NCBI GenBank assembly: GCA_902800815.1
Contig: CADCGB010000011.1
Span: 21,672-85,671 of the forward strand
Length of the DNA: 64,000 nucleotides
Source of the DNA: Fibrobacter succinogenes
GTDB taxonomy: Bacteria > Fibrobacterota > Fibrobacteria > Fibrobacterales > Fibrobacteraceae
Direction of reading: 5' to 3'
The translations under genes were made by a program, and so were the position numbers. Under the pieces are notes generated by a model, which did not search any database, was not told where the DNA came from, and worked only from the letters and a program-made list of their open reading frames with translations. This document shows, piece by piece, positions 36,769 through 43,892 of the stretch. Position 1 is the stretch's first letter. Each line of letters begins with the position of its first letter.

Positions 36769-37064
36769 GATGTTACCTCATAAAATTCGCGCCAAAAGAT
36801 AGAAAAAACGCCATTATCGGCGGAATTTCCCGCCCAAACGGAGCCCCGTCTGCCATTACGGAATGCTTATAATTTTCTGTTAATCCCAAGAGTATCAACA
36901 CGTTACGACATTTTGGCGGTAATGTTGCGTGACCCCGCTCAATTGTTCTCAAAAAAGTTCTCACTTTCTGACTAAAAAATGTATATTATAACTAAAGACC
37001 CAAGATTATTGGCCAACGACCACCAACCAGTGACCATTGACCAATGACTAATAACTAATAACGC
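36769..37064. promoter_or_regulatory. Divergent promoter region between nuoB and the TIGR02147 gene
   Basis: On the minus strand a TATCTTTT box (36794-36801) preceded by TTTTTTC fits the promoter motif seen elsewhere in the window and would drive the nuo operon. On the plus strand TATATTAT (36982-36989) is a possible -10 for the TIGR02147 gene. A palindromic GGCGG-AATTTC-CCGCC lies between them. No gene of nuoA size fits here. Confidence 0.45.
37015..37063 (+). repeat. Seven degenerate heptamer repeats abutting a start codon
   Basis: AACGACC, ACCAACC, AGTGACC, ATTGACC, AATGACT, AATAACT, AATAACG in unbroken 7-base register, ending one base before the ATG at 37065. Neighbouring units differ by one to three bases. 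There is no Shine-Dalgarno sequence in front of that ATG. Confidence 0.75.
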
Positions 37065-37889
37065 ATGAACCGCTTTTTAGACATATACCAGTTTACGCAC
37101 TTCCGCAAGTTCCTGGAAGAATACCAGACCGCCCGCGCCAAGGCGGAACCCGGCTTTACGCGTACCGAAATCTGCAACCTGCTCGGGCTCGAAAAGAGCC
37201 GCAGTTACTTTGCCGATGTCCTCAGAGGCAAGAAGGTCAGCCCCCGCATGGTGGCAAAGTTCATCGAAATCCTCGAACTCGACAAGAAAGAGGCGAAGTA
37301 CTTCGAGACGATGGTGGAACTCGACCAAGCGAAAAACGACGCCGCCCGCAACGCCGCGATGCAGGAACTGCTGAAACTGCACCCGAACCCGCAGCATATA
37401 TTAAATGAAGACGCCTACGAATATTATAGCCGCTGGTACCACAGCGCGCTCTTCGCCATATTGGACGCGATGGACGTGGGCGACGACATGGCGCCCGTGC
37501 AGAAGAAGATTTTCCCGAAGGTCCCTCTCGGCAAGCTGAAAGATTCGCTCGCCCTGCTGGAACGCCTCGGGCTTGCCCGCAAGAACGAGGAAGGCTTCTG
37601 GAAACCCACCAAGGAAAGCATCAGCAGCGGGCCGTACAACAACGCGGAACTCATCAAGCAGTACCAGCTGCAGTGCTTTGAACTCTCGAAGCAGGCGCTG
37701 ATGACGCCCCCGAAGAAACCGACCGTCATGAGCACGCTCACCTTCAGCATCTCGAGCGAGGCGTACAAGAAGCTCGAGGCGGAACTGCAGGAATTCAAGG
37801 CGAAGGCAAGGCGCATCATCGGCGAAGACAAGGAAAAGGCCGATGGCGTCTACCAGATGAACATCCACCTGTTTTCGAATTTGGAGTAG
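37065..37889 (+). CDS. TIGR02147/DUF4423-family protein
   Basis: 274 residues. It matches the pattern of the TIGR02147 family, a set of paralogs first described in Fibrobacter succinogenes: the opening YQFTHFRKFLEEYQ, an HTH-like segment FTRTEICNLLGLEKSRSYFA with DVLRGKKVSPRM, EYYSRWYHSALFAILD, and an ending LTFSISSEAYKKLEAELQ. It is cytoplasmic and probably a DNA- or RNA-binding regulator, but function is unknown. The next gene, a lipoprotein, begins 2 bases after its stop, so the two are translated from one message. Confidence 0.88.
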   Translation: MNRFLDIYQFTHFRKFLEEYQTARAKAEPGFTRTEICNLLGLEKSRSYFADVLRGKKVSPRMVAKFIEILELDKKEAKYFETMVELDQAKNDAARNAAMQELLKLHPNPQHILNEDAYEYYSRWYHSALFAILDAMDVGDDMAPVQKKIFPKVPLGKLKDSLALLERLGLARKNEEGFWKPTKESISSGPYNNAELIKQYQLQCFELSKQALMTPPKKPTVMSTLTFSISSEAYKKLEAELQEFKAKARRIIGEDKEKADGVYQMNIHLFSNLE

Positions 37890-37891
37890 GG

Positions 37892-39505
37892 ATGATTGGA
37901 GTTAATAAAATTTCCTTTTTTAGCGCGGCGGCACTGCTGTCGCTGATTGTGGCGTGCAGCAACGGCGAAGATACCGCTGGCGTCATCACCGAAACGGAAT
38001 CGGGACAGACGGCATCCGTGTACCTCGCCGGCACCGTCAAGGATCCGGAAGGCATGCCAATCGCCTATGCACGCGTGCTGTTCACCGAACTGGATTCCAA
38101 CCACCACACCGTCGTGCGCGACTCCACCGAAGCCGATGCCGACGGAAAGTTCTCCTTCGGGAAAATTGTCGGCTGTACGGAATTCAATAAGCACGACAAC
38201 TGCTACATAGTTCGCCTGCTCGCCAAGGCCGGAACAAAGGACGCTCCCCTGCTCGGCATCAGCAGAACGTTCAACGACATGAACCACGAGGATTCCCTGG
38301 ACATCGACATCGAGGCAGGCGCCCCCGCGACAATCGTATTGCATACAAATTACCTTGACCAAGCCACCGACAAGATCGATTCCATCTGCTTCGGCGGAAC
38401 CTTCATCTGCGCCACGATAACCGATGCCGACAGGGAAAAAGGCTTCATCACCATCACGGATGTTCCCGTGGGAACCCTCGAGGAAATGTACGCGTGGAAC
38501 AGCAAGTACGCATCGAACAGACGCTTCCATCACGAAATACTCGCGGGCCAGACCTACTTCATGGGCAGCAGCACTTCGGGCTACGCCTTCGATTCCACCA
38601 AGTTCGCCCTCCCCACGAAGGTCGTCAAGTTCATGGATTCGCTCGGGCTCGAGCCCCAAATTGTCAACCTGCCCGTACCCGTCATGGTGAACGATCCCAA
38701 GAAATACGACCGGCTCGTAGATGAACACGGCAACACGTATTACTACGCGAAGGTCGAAAACGAGACCCAGGCGAACAGGCTCTGGTACATGATCGATACC
38801 CTGGGCAAGGACAGCACGAAGGCCCGGTGGCTCAACAACGGCATTGTAAGCGGTTCCGACTACTGGTTCTTCAGTTATCACATGGATGCCGCGGCCCAGC
38901 CCGGAACTACATTTGACGACAGTCTATTTGCAAAGCACCATTATGTTGATAGAGTCTGCGTCATGTACAATTCTCCCAAGGAGCCCGTTCACGACGGGTG
39001 CACCATCGAGGGAGAATACGACACGCAGGACAGCAGCATCGGCATCAGTTTCTGGATAACCGCAGACGCGGGCAGTTTCGCAAGTGAAGATAGCACAGCC
39101 TCCCAGAAGGTCATCCTTTCCGCAGGCAACGACACCGCCGGATTCAAGATTGCCCCGTGCGAGAAGGACCCGGAAAACATCTGCGCACAGGTATTCTCGG
39201 GCGTAGACTCGCTGGATACACGCATCTACGGGAAATCCAAGGCACTGGACGGCAAGCGCCACCATATATCGTTCATCATCTACTGGAAGCATGTCGCCAT
39301 CGCTATTGACGGAGAAACCGTACACAGCACCGACATGAAGCTCGGCGAAAAGTTCTACGAAGGCTTTGCCGGAATCCAGGTAGGCGGCTTCGCGCTCGAA
39401 GACCTGTTCATCTACGAACCCGACAGCCGAATCCTGAATGCGAGCGAAAAGGACTGGACCCGCCTCCAGGCATGGCTCATGGCCTTCTACGAGATGCAAA
39501 AGTAA
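37892..39505 (+). CDS. Large lipoprotein with N-terminal regulatory-like beta domain and C-terminal lectin-like domain
   Basis: 537 residues. The N-terminus MIGVNKISFFSAAALLSLIV ends with lipobox VAC, followed by an acidic stretch. Residues about 43-125 (GTVKDPEGMPIAYARVLFTE, then ADGKFSFGKI) have the carboxypeptidase regulatory-like or Cna-B-like pattern. The C-terminal third (GISFWITADAGSF, KRHHISFIIYWKHVAIAIDG) has the pattern of a LamG/concanavalin-like fold. It follows the TIGR02147 gene by 2 bases and is followed by a strong hairpin. Likely on the cell surface; ligand unknown. Confidence 0.75.
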   Translation: MIGVNKISFFSAAALLSLIVACSNGEDTAGVITETESGQTASVYLAGTVKDPEGMPIAYARVLFTELDSNHHTVVRDSTEADADGKFSFGKIVGCTEFNKHDNCYIVRLLAKAGTKDAPLLGISRTFNDMNHEDSLDIDIEAGAPATIVLHTNYLDQATDKIDSICFGGTFICATITDADREKGFITITDVPVGTLEEMYAWNSKYASNRRFHHEILAGQTYFMGSSTSGYAFDSTKFALPTKVVKFMDSLGLEPQIVNLPVPVMVNDPKKYDRLVDEHGNTYYYAKVENETQANRLWYMIDTLGKDSTKARWLNNGIVSGSDYWFFSYHMDAAAQPGTTFDDSLFAKHHYVDRVCVMYNSPKEPVHDGCTIEGEYDTQDSSIGISFWITADAGSFASEDSTASQKVILSAGNDTAGFKIAPCEKDPENICAQVFSGVDSLDTRIYGKSKALDGKRHHISFIIYWKHVAIAIDGETVHSTDMKLGEKFYEGFAGIQVGGFALEDLFIYEPDSRILNASEKDWTRLQAWLMAFYEMQK

Positions 39506-39508
39506 CGA

Positions 39509-39542
39509 TTAGGGAGGGACTCGCACGGCTGTCCCTCCCTAA
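39509..39542. terminator. Strong 12-bp hairpin after the lipoprotein gene
   Basis: TTAGGGAGGGAC - 10-base loop - GTCCCTCCCTAA is a perfect inverted repeat 4 bases after the stop. There is no T tract, so it may be an RNA-stability element or a non-classical terminator. Confidence 0.5.
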
Positions 39543-39861
39543 GACCCTCCCGACACGCTCAAACACGCCTTGCACATGTTAAACATCAAATTAGCGTGTT
39601 AGAGCATGCGCACCTTACGGTGCCTATGAAACTGGGGCAATTTTTACTATATTGGCGCTCCTTCGGAGCGCATATAGTACGGCTCGGTCATGCCAATTGG
39701 CACTAGTGCCATTGGCGCGACACTCGCCTTTTGACGCCTTCGGCGTCCGTGGCTGCGGCTCAAAAATGGGTCCGCAAGCGGCCCCGCTTTCTCGCCTTGC
39801 ACACTTTTACTATATTTGGCCTCGGCTGGCGCATGTTGCGCCGCATTTAACGGAGGCTAAA
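39543..39861 (+). promoter_or_regulatory. cysS upstream region: two promoter-like boxes and a run of hairpins
   Basis: The 356-base gap before cysS holds no gene. Two copies of a TTTTACTATATT-GG segment (boxes TATATTGG at 39648-39655 and TATATTTG at 39811-39818) flank several short hairpins: GCACC-TTAC-GGTGC (39610-39623), GCGCTCC-TTC-GGAGCGC (39655-39671), nested GCCAAT-T-GGCACTAGTGCC-ATTGGC (39692-39716) and GACGCC-TTC-GGCGTC (39733-39747). The downstream box at 39811 is the likelier cysS promoter. Confidence 0.45.
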
Positions 39862-41316
39862 ATGGCTCTACAGTTCTACAACACCGCATCGCGCAAGAAA
39901 GAAGTATTCACACTCCCCGAAGGCGTTCCCGCCGTGCGCATGTACTGTTGTGGCCCGACGGTGTACCATTTCGCCCACATCGGTAACCTCCGCACCTACA
40001 TTTTCGAAGACTTCCTGGTCCGTACGCTCAAGTACTACGGCTACAAGGTGAACCACATCGTGAACATCACCGACGTGGGCCACCTCACGAGCGATGCCGA
40101 CTCCGGCGACGACAAGATGGAAAAGGGCGCCGCCCGCGAAGGCAAGTCCGTTTGGGACATCGCGAAGTTCTACACCGACGCCTTCATGGCTGACTGGCAC
40201 CGCCTCAACATCCAGGAACCGACCCGCTGGACTCCTGCCACGCAGCACATCCAGGAACAGATTGAACTGGTGAAGACCCTCGAAGAAAAGGGCTACACCT
40301 ACCGCACCAGCGACGGCATCTACTTCGACAGCCTCAAGTTCCCGCGTTACGCCGACTTTGCCCGCCTCGACGTGGAAAACCTGCGCAAGGGTAGCCGCAT
40401 CGACATGGGCGAAAAACACAACGCCACAGACTTCGCGCTGTGGAAGTTCAGCCCGAAGGACAAGAAGCGCGCCATGGAATGGGACAGCCCGTGGGGTGTC
40501 GGTTTCCCCGGCTGGCATATCGAATGTTCCGCCATGGCCATGAAGTACAACGGTCCGACGCTTGACATCCACTGCGGCGGTACCGACCACATCCGCGTGC
40601 ACCACACCAACGAAATCGCCCAGAGCGAATGCGCCAATGGCGTGACCTTCGCCCGTTTCTGGATGCACGGCGAATTCCTGCGCACCGCTAGCGAAGAAAA
40701 GTTGGAAGACGGCACGACCGAACAGAAGTTCGGCAAGATGAGCAAGTCCAGCGGCGAATTCCTGACAGTCTCGCTCCTCATGGACCGCGGCTTCAACCCG
40801 CTCGACTACCGCTTCTTCGCAATTGGCAGCCATTACCGCAACTACCTGAACTTCACTTGGGAAGCTTTGGAAGGCGCCAAGGAAGGCCTGAAGAGCCTGC
40901 ACAAGAAGACGGACCCGCTGATTGGCAAGGCTACCGCGATTACGAGCGATGCTGCCAAGGCATTCCAGAACGAGTTCAAGGAAGCTATCGGCGACGACCT
41001 GAACATGCCGCGTGCCCTCGGTATCATGAACACGATGCTCAAGAGCGACATCGATGACGGCGAAAAGGCTGCGCTTGTGGCCGACTTCGACCAGATTTTC
41101 GGCTTGAAGCTCGACCAGCCTCGTGAAGAATACGCCAAGAAGGGCGCGAACGACGGCGTGGATGTCGCAAAGATTGAAGCGCTGCTTGCCGCCCGTAAGG
41201 AAGCGCGCGCCGCCAAGAACTGGGCCGAAAGTGACCGCATCCGCGACGAACTCGCCGCGATGAATGTTGTCATCAAGGACTCCAAGGAAGGCACGACCTG
41301 GGAAATCAAGGCGTAG
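39862..41316 (+). CDS. cysS: Cysteinyl-tRNA synthetase
   Basis: 484 residues from the ATG at 39862, which has GGAGG 6 bases upstream; the longer open frame to 39652 runs through the promoter and hairpin region. Charges tRNA-Cys in the cytoplasm. Class I motifs: the HIGH-type FAHIGNLRTY, the KMSKS loop FGKMSKSSGEF, and zinc ligands including the Cys of YCCGPTVY, Cys in HIECSAMAM and HCGGTDHIRVHHTNEIAQ. Domain order and length are normal. Confidence 0.96.
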   Translation: MALQFYNTASRKKEVFTLPEGVPAVRMYCCGPTVYHFAHIGNLRTYIFEDFLVRTLKYYGYKVNHIVNITDVGHLTSDADSGDDKMEKGAAREGKSVWDIAKFYTDAFMADWHRLNIQEPTRWTPATQHIQEQIELVKTLEEKGYTYRTSDGIYFDSLKFPRYADFARLDVENLRKGSRIDMGEKHNATDFALWKFSPKDKKRAMEWDSPWGVGFPGWHIECSAMAMKYNGPTLDIHCGGTDHIRVHHTNEIAQSECANGVTFARFWMHGEFLRTASEEKLEDGTTEQKFGKMSKSSGEFLTVSLLMDRGFNPLDYRFFAIGSHYRNYLNFTWEALEGAKEGLKSLHKKTDPLIGKATAITSDAAKAFQNEFKEAIGDDLNMPRALGIMNTMLKSDIDDGEKAALVADFDQIFGLKLDQPREEYAKKGANDGVDVAKIEALLAARKEARAAKNWAESDRIRDELAAMNVVIKDSKEGTTWEIKA

Positions 41317-41374
41317 GGCGGCAAAGCCACCTGCGATTACTTTGTTTGCAACGGCGAGCTACCGCCCCAAAGGG

Positions 41375-41414
41375 TTACATACCAAGCCTCAATTTCGCAG
41401 GTTTTAGTATGTAA
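41375..41414 (+). repeat. 40-bp palindromic unit 1 (TTACATAC-N24-GTATGTAA)
   Basis: Arms TTACATAC (41375-41382) and GTATGTAA (41407-41414) around 24 bases ending in TTTTA. First of three equal-length units between cysS and the hydrolase gene. It lies before the cysS terminator. Confidence 0.85.
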
Positions 41415-41430
41415 AATTCATTCTTTTTGA

Positions 41431-41460
41431 AGCCTAAAACGACATGTTTTAGGCTTTTTC
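41431..41460 (+). terminator. Terminator of cysS
   Basis: Stem AGCCTAAAAC / GTTTTAGGCT around GACAT, then TTTTCTTTT. Located 115 bases after the stop, between palindromic units 1 and 2. Confidence 0.8.
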
Positions 41461-41510
41461 TTTTACTTTCACCTCAAAAAGTATCAAAAAGGGAGCAATG
41501 GCGACAAATA

Positions 41511-41550
41511 TTACATACCACACCCCCGAAAAAAAGCTTTTAGTATGTAA
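41511..41550 (+). repeat. 40-bp palindromic unit 2 (TTACATAC-N24-GTATGTAA)
   Basis: Arms at 41511-41518 and 41543-41550 around 24 bases ending in TTTTA. Core sequence unlike that of units 1 and 3. Unit 3 starts 23 bases later. Confidence 0.85.
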
Positions 41551-41573
41551 GCAAGAAAAACAGCAACGGCAGA

Positions 41574-41613
41574 TTACATACTATTTGCACCACAGAGACA
41601 ATTTAGTATGTAA
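41574..41613 (+). repeat. 40-bp palindromic unit 3 (TTACATAC-N24-GTATGTAA)
   Basis: Arms at 41574-41581 and 41606-41613 around 24 bases ending in TTTA. Here the pairing extends to 10 bases (TTACATACTA / TAGTATGTAA). Ends 67 bases before the promoter-like box of the hydrolase gene. The remainder of the 41317-41693 gap holds no gene. Confidence 0.85.
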
Positions 41614-41680
41614 TACAGGCCTTTCCAGCACCAGCCTTTCGCCTTAAAGGAAGGGTCCATTAAAAAAAAGAGAACATTTC

Positions 41681-41688
41681 TATATTGT
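41681..41688 (+). promoter_or_regulatory. Promoter -7-like box of the hydrolase gene (TATATTGT)
   Basis: TTTC-TATATTGT ends 5 bases before the ATG at 41694, with no ribosome site between; a leaderless message is likely. Confidence 0.4.
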
Positions 41689-41693
41689 CTTAC

Positions 41694-42350
41694 ATGGTTA
41701 TCAAGCAATTTGTCGTGAATCCCTTCGGCGTGAACTGCTTTATCCTGAGCAACGACGCCGGCGATGCGATTCTCATCGACCCGAGCGTTTCTAGCGAGCA
41801 AGAGGAACAGGCCCTCGCCCGCTATATCGAGCAGAACCATTTAACGGTGCGCCACCTTTTGAACACGCACCTGCACCTGGACCATGTGCTGGGCAACGCG
41901 TTTGTCGCCCGCAAGTATGGCGTGCAGCCCGAGGCGCACGAGGAAGACGCCTTCTTGCTTGACCTGCAGGAAGAACAGAGCCAGATGTTCGGCCTCCCGA
42001 TGCGCTCCCATTCGCCCGGACTCGGCAACTACCTTGCCGAGGGCGATGCCGTCGAGGTGCCCGGTATCAAGTTGCAGGTTTTCCACATCGCAGGGCACTC
42101 TCCCGGCGGCATCGCGTTTTACTGCGAAAACCCGGGCGAAGTGAACGGGCAGAAAGATGTTCCTCCCCTGCTGTTCCCCGGCGACATCATGTTTGCGGGT
42201 AGCAGAGGCCGGAGCGACCTCTTCGGCGGGGACGACGAAGCACTTGTAAGCGGGATTAAAAGCAAGCTGCTCACGCTCCCGAAAAAGACGGTCGTGTTCC
42301 CCGGACACGGGCCAATGACGACCATCGGGGATGAGGTGCGCTGGTATTAA
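41694..42350 (+). CDS. Metallo-beta-lactamase-fold hydrolase (glyoxalase II-like)
   Basis: 218 residues from the ATG at 41694; an in-frame TTG at 41685 lies in the promoter-like box and is unlikely. Metal-binding motifs are clear: THLHLDH (THxHxDH type), HSPGG with His, the Asp of FPGDIMF and the final His of FPGHGPMTTIGDE. Such proteins are usually thioesterases of the hydroxyacylglutathione hydrolase type; the true substrate is unknown. The acyltransferase gene follows after 3 bases, so they form an operon. Confidence 0.88.
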   Translation: MVIKQFVVNPFGVNCFILSNDAGDAILIDPSVSSEQEEQALARYIEQNHLTVRHLLNTHLHLDHVLGNAFVARKYGVQPEAHEEDAFLLDLQEEQSQMFGLPMRSHSPGLGNYLAEGDAVEVPGIKLQVFHIAGHSPGGIAFYCENPGEVNGQKDVPPLLFPGDIMFAGSRGRSDLFGGDDEALVSGIKSKLLTLPKKTVVFPGHGPMTTIGDEVRWY

Positions 42351-42353
42351 TAA

Positions 42354-43493
42354 ATGAGCGACAAGGCGATGGCAAGAATTGGGTGGATTGACGAGTTCAA
42401 GGGATTCGTCCTGCTCCTCGTCTGTCTTTTCCACATGGAGCAGAGTTTCTCGAACGTGGATATGGGAATGCTCCACCTGGGTGCCCTCCGCATGTCGGCG
42501 TTCTTCTTTATTTCGGGCATGCTCTTCAGCACCCGCCGCTTCCCTGACTTCAAGAGTTACCTTGTTCACAAGACGCGGGTTCTCCTCCTCCCCTACATTT
42601 TCCTCTCGCTGCTTTTCCTCCTGCTTGATCCGGTCCTCTACAACTTTGAGTGGTTCCCGCGGGCGCCGCGCATGGTCATCATGACGATACGTCCGGAGAT
42701 CCTTTCCGTATGGGACTACATCTACTGGAACCTCGCAAAGATTTTCGTGGCAGGCAAGTCCTCCATCGGGTCGGGGCCGCTCTGGTTCGTTTTCACGCTG
42801 TATAGCGTGAGCCTGCTGTTCTACGGGGTGCAGAAAATCGCGGGCCGTATAAAGGCTCCGCGGGTCGCGACCGCGCTCATTGCCATCGCAAGTCTCGCTG
42901 GCGGCTGGTTCCTGTACAAGAACCACATCCGGTTGCCGCTCGGGATTGAGCGCGACCTTACCGTACTCTTCTTCTTTGCCTGCGGGTGGATGTGCAAGGG
43001 CGTGATGAAAGGGTTTGCCTGTCTCGGAGCAAGCAACAAGGGAAAAACTATTCTTGCAACGGTCGCACTCATTTCGTTCATCGTCTACGCCTTCATCGAA
43101 ATTCCCGACCCGAATTTCAGCATCATGAACAACGACCTCGGGAAATCCTTCCCCGTATTCCTCGCCAGTTCCGTTTTCGGAATCGTGGGTCTTGTCGCCG
43201 CATTCATGTTTGCAGACAAACTACCAAACATCGTGCCCATCCGCATCGCAAAGGGAATCCTGCGCAACATCTCCCGCAATGCGCTCATTATCCTGGCCGT
43301 CCACTGGTACATATTTCTTGTGTTCCGCATCGTCTTCAAGGCACAAATCGACCGCCCCGGCATCGCCTACCTTTCGGCGCTTATCGTCATCGCAGGTATC
43401 GTCGGGGCAATTCCGCTATTCCGTTGCAAGCTCTACCGTCTGCTCGGCAAAGAGAAAATCTGTGTCCGCGAAAGTTTAAGTATTGGGAACTAG
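42354..43493 (+). CDS. Membrane acyltransferase (acyltransferase 3 family)
   Basis: 379 residues with about ten hydrophobic segments. The start IGWIDEFKGFVLLLVCLFHM and GALRMSAFFFISGMLFSTR fit the acyltransferase 3 (OafA/YrhL, NolL-type) family, whose early membrane segment carries a catalytic His (FHMEQSF). These enzymes O-acylate cell-surface sugars or other envelope molecules. Follows the hydrolase gene with 3 bases between. Substrate unknown. Confidence 0.82.
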   Translation: MSDKAMARIGWIDEFKGFVLLLVCLFHMEQSFSNVDMGMLHLGALRMSAFFFISGMLFSTRRFPDFKSYLVHKTRVLLLPYIFLSLLFLLLDPVLYNFEWFPRAPRMVIMTIRPEILSVWDYIYWNLAKIFVAGKSSIGSGPLWFVFTLYSVSLLFYGVQKIAGRIKAPRVATALIAIASLAGGWFLYKNHIRLPLGIERDLTVLFFFACGWMCKGVMKGFACLGASNKGKTILATVALISFIVYAFIEIPDPNFSIMNNDLGKSFPVFLASSVFGIVGLVAAFMFADKLPNIVPIRIAKGILRNISRNALIILAVHWYIFLVFRIVFKAQIDRPGIAYLSALIVIAGIVGAIPLFRCKLYRLLGKEKICVRESLSIGN

Positions 43494-43555
43494 CGGGCCG
43501 CGCATCTCGCAACCACGATTGCATTTTGTAGTCGCGGGTCACGCCCGCATCACTT

Positions 43556-43825
43556 CTAGAGATAACTCTTGCACTGGCGAACAGGTTCGGCCTCTTCGGG
43601 CTTCTTTTTCGGCACAAAGATCTTTATCGCATAGACGTTCTGTTCCGTCTCCGCCACGATATCGCCTTCCTGCAAATCCTCGTTCACGTCAATTTCCACC
43701 TCGACTCCATCGCGGGCAATGCAGCGGATAGAACGCGCCGTCAGTTCCTCGCGCAAGAGCGGGACATCGACGATTTTCTTGTACGTACCGTGGTGTGTTG
43801 TTCCGAGAATCCTGTTACAGTGCAT
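43556..43825 (-). CDS. Small protein of unknown function
   Basis: 89 residues from the ATG at 43825. The sequence ([38 protein letters not shown]) suggests a small all-beta domain; Cys4 and Cys83 flank it. No family recognised. A TCTATATTG box lies 7 bases upstream of the ATG, so the message may be leaderless. It is divergent from uvrB with 67 bases between. Confidence 0.55.
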   Translation of the reverse strand: MHCNRILGTTHHGTYKKIVDVPLLREELTARSIRCIARDGVEVEIDVNEDLQEGDIVAETEQNVYAIKIFVPKKKPEEAEPVRQCKSYL

Positions 43826-43874
43826 GCGGCGCAATATAGAATTTTTAGTTATGAGTTGTCGGCCAGACTTTTTC

Positions 43875-43882
43875 TATCTTTC
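43875..43882 (+). promoter_or_regulatory. Promoter -7-like box of uvrB (TATCTTTC)
   Basis: TTTTTC-TATCTTTC, 10 bases before the uvrB ATG. Confidence 0.4.
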
Positions 43883-43892
43883 GACAAGAATC

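Noticed and set aside
36773..36964. 63-residue minus-strand frame in the place where nuoA should be
   Set aside because: It lacks hydrophobic helices and NuoA motifs, and it overlaps the nuo promoter region.
39610..39747. T-box leader before cysS
   Set aside because: No T-box bulge sequence or specifier-loop arrangement was recognised among the hairpins.
39652..39861. N-terminal 70-residue extension of CysS
   Set aside because: It runs through hairpins and the promoter-like box, and a good ribosome site precedes the ATG at 39862.
41375..41613. CRISPR array reading of the TTACATAC units
   Set aside because: Repeats alternate in orientation, are only 8 bases long, and no cas gene is near.
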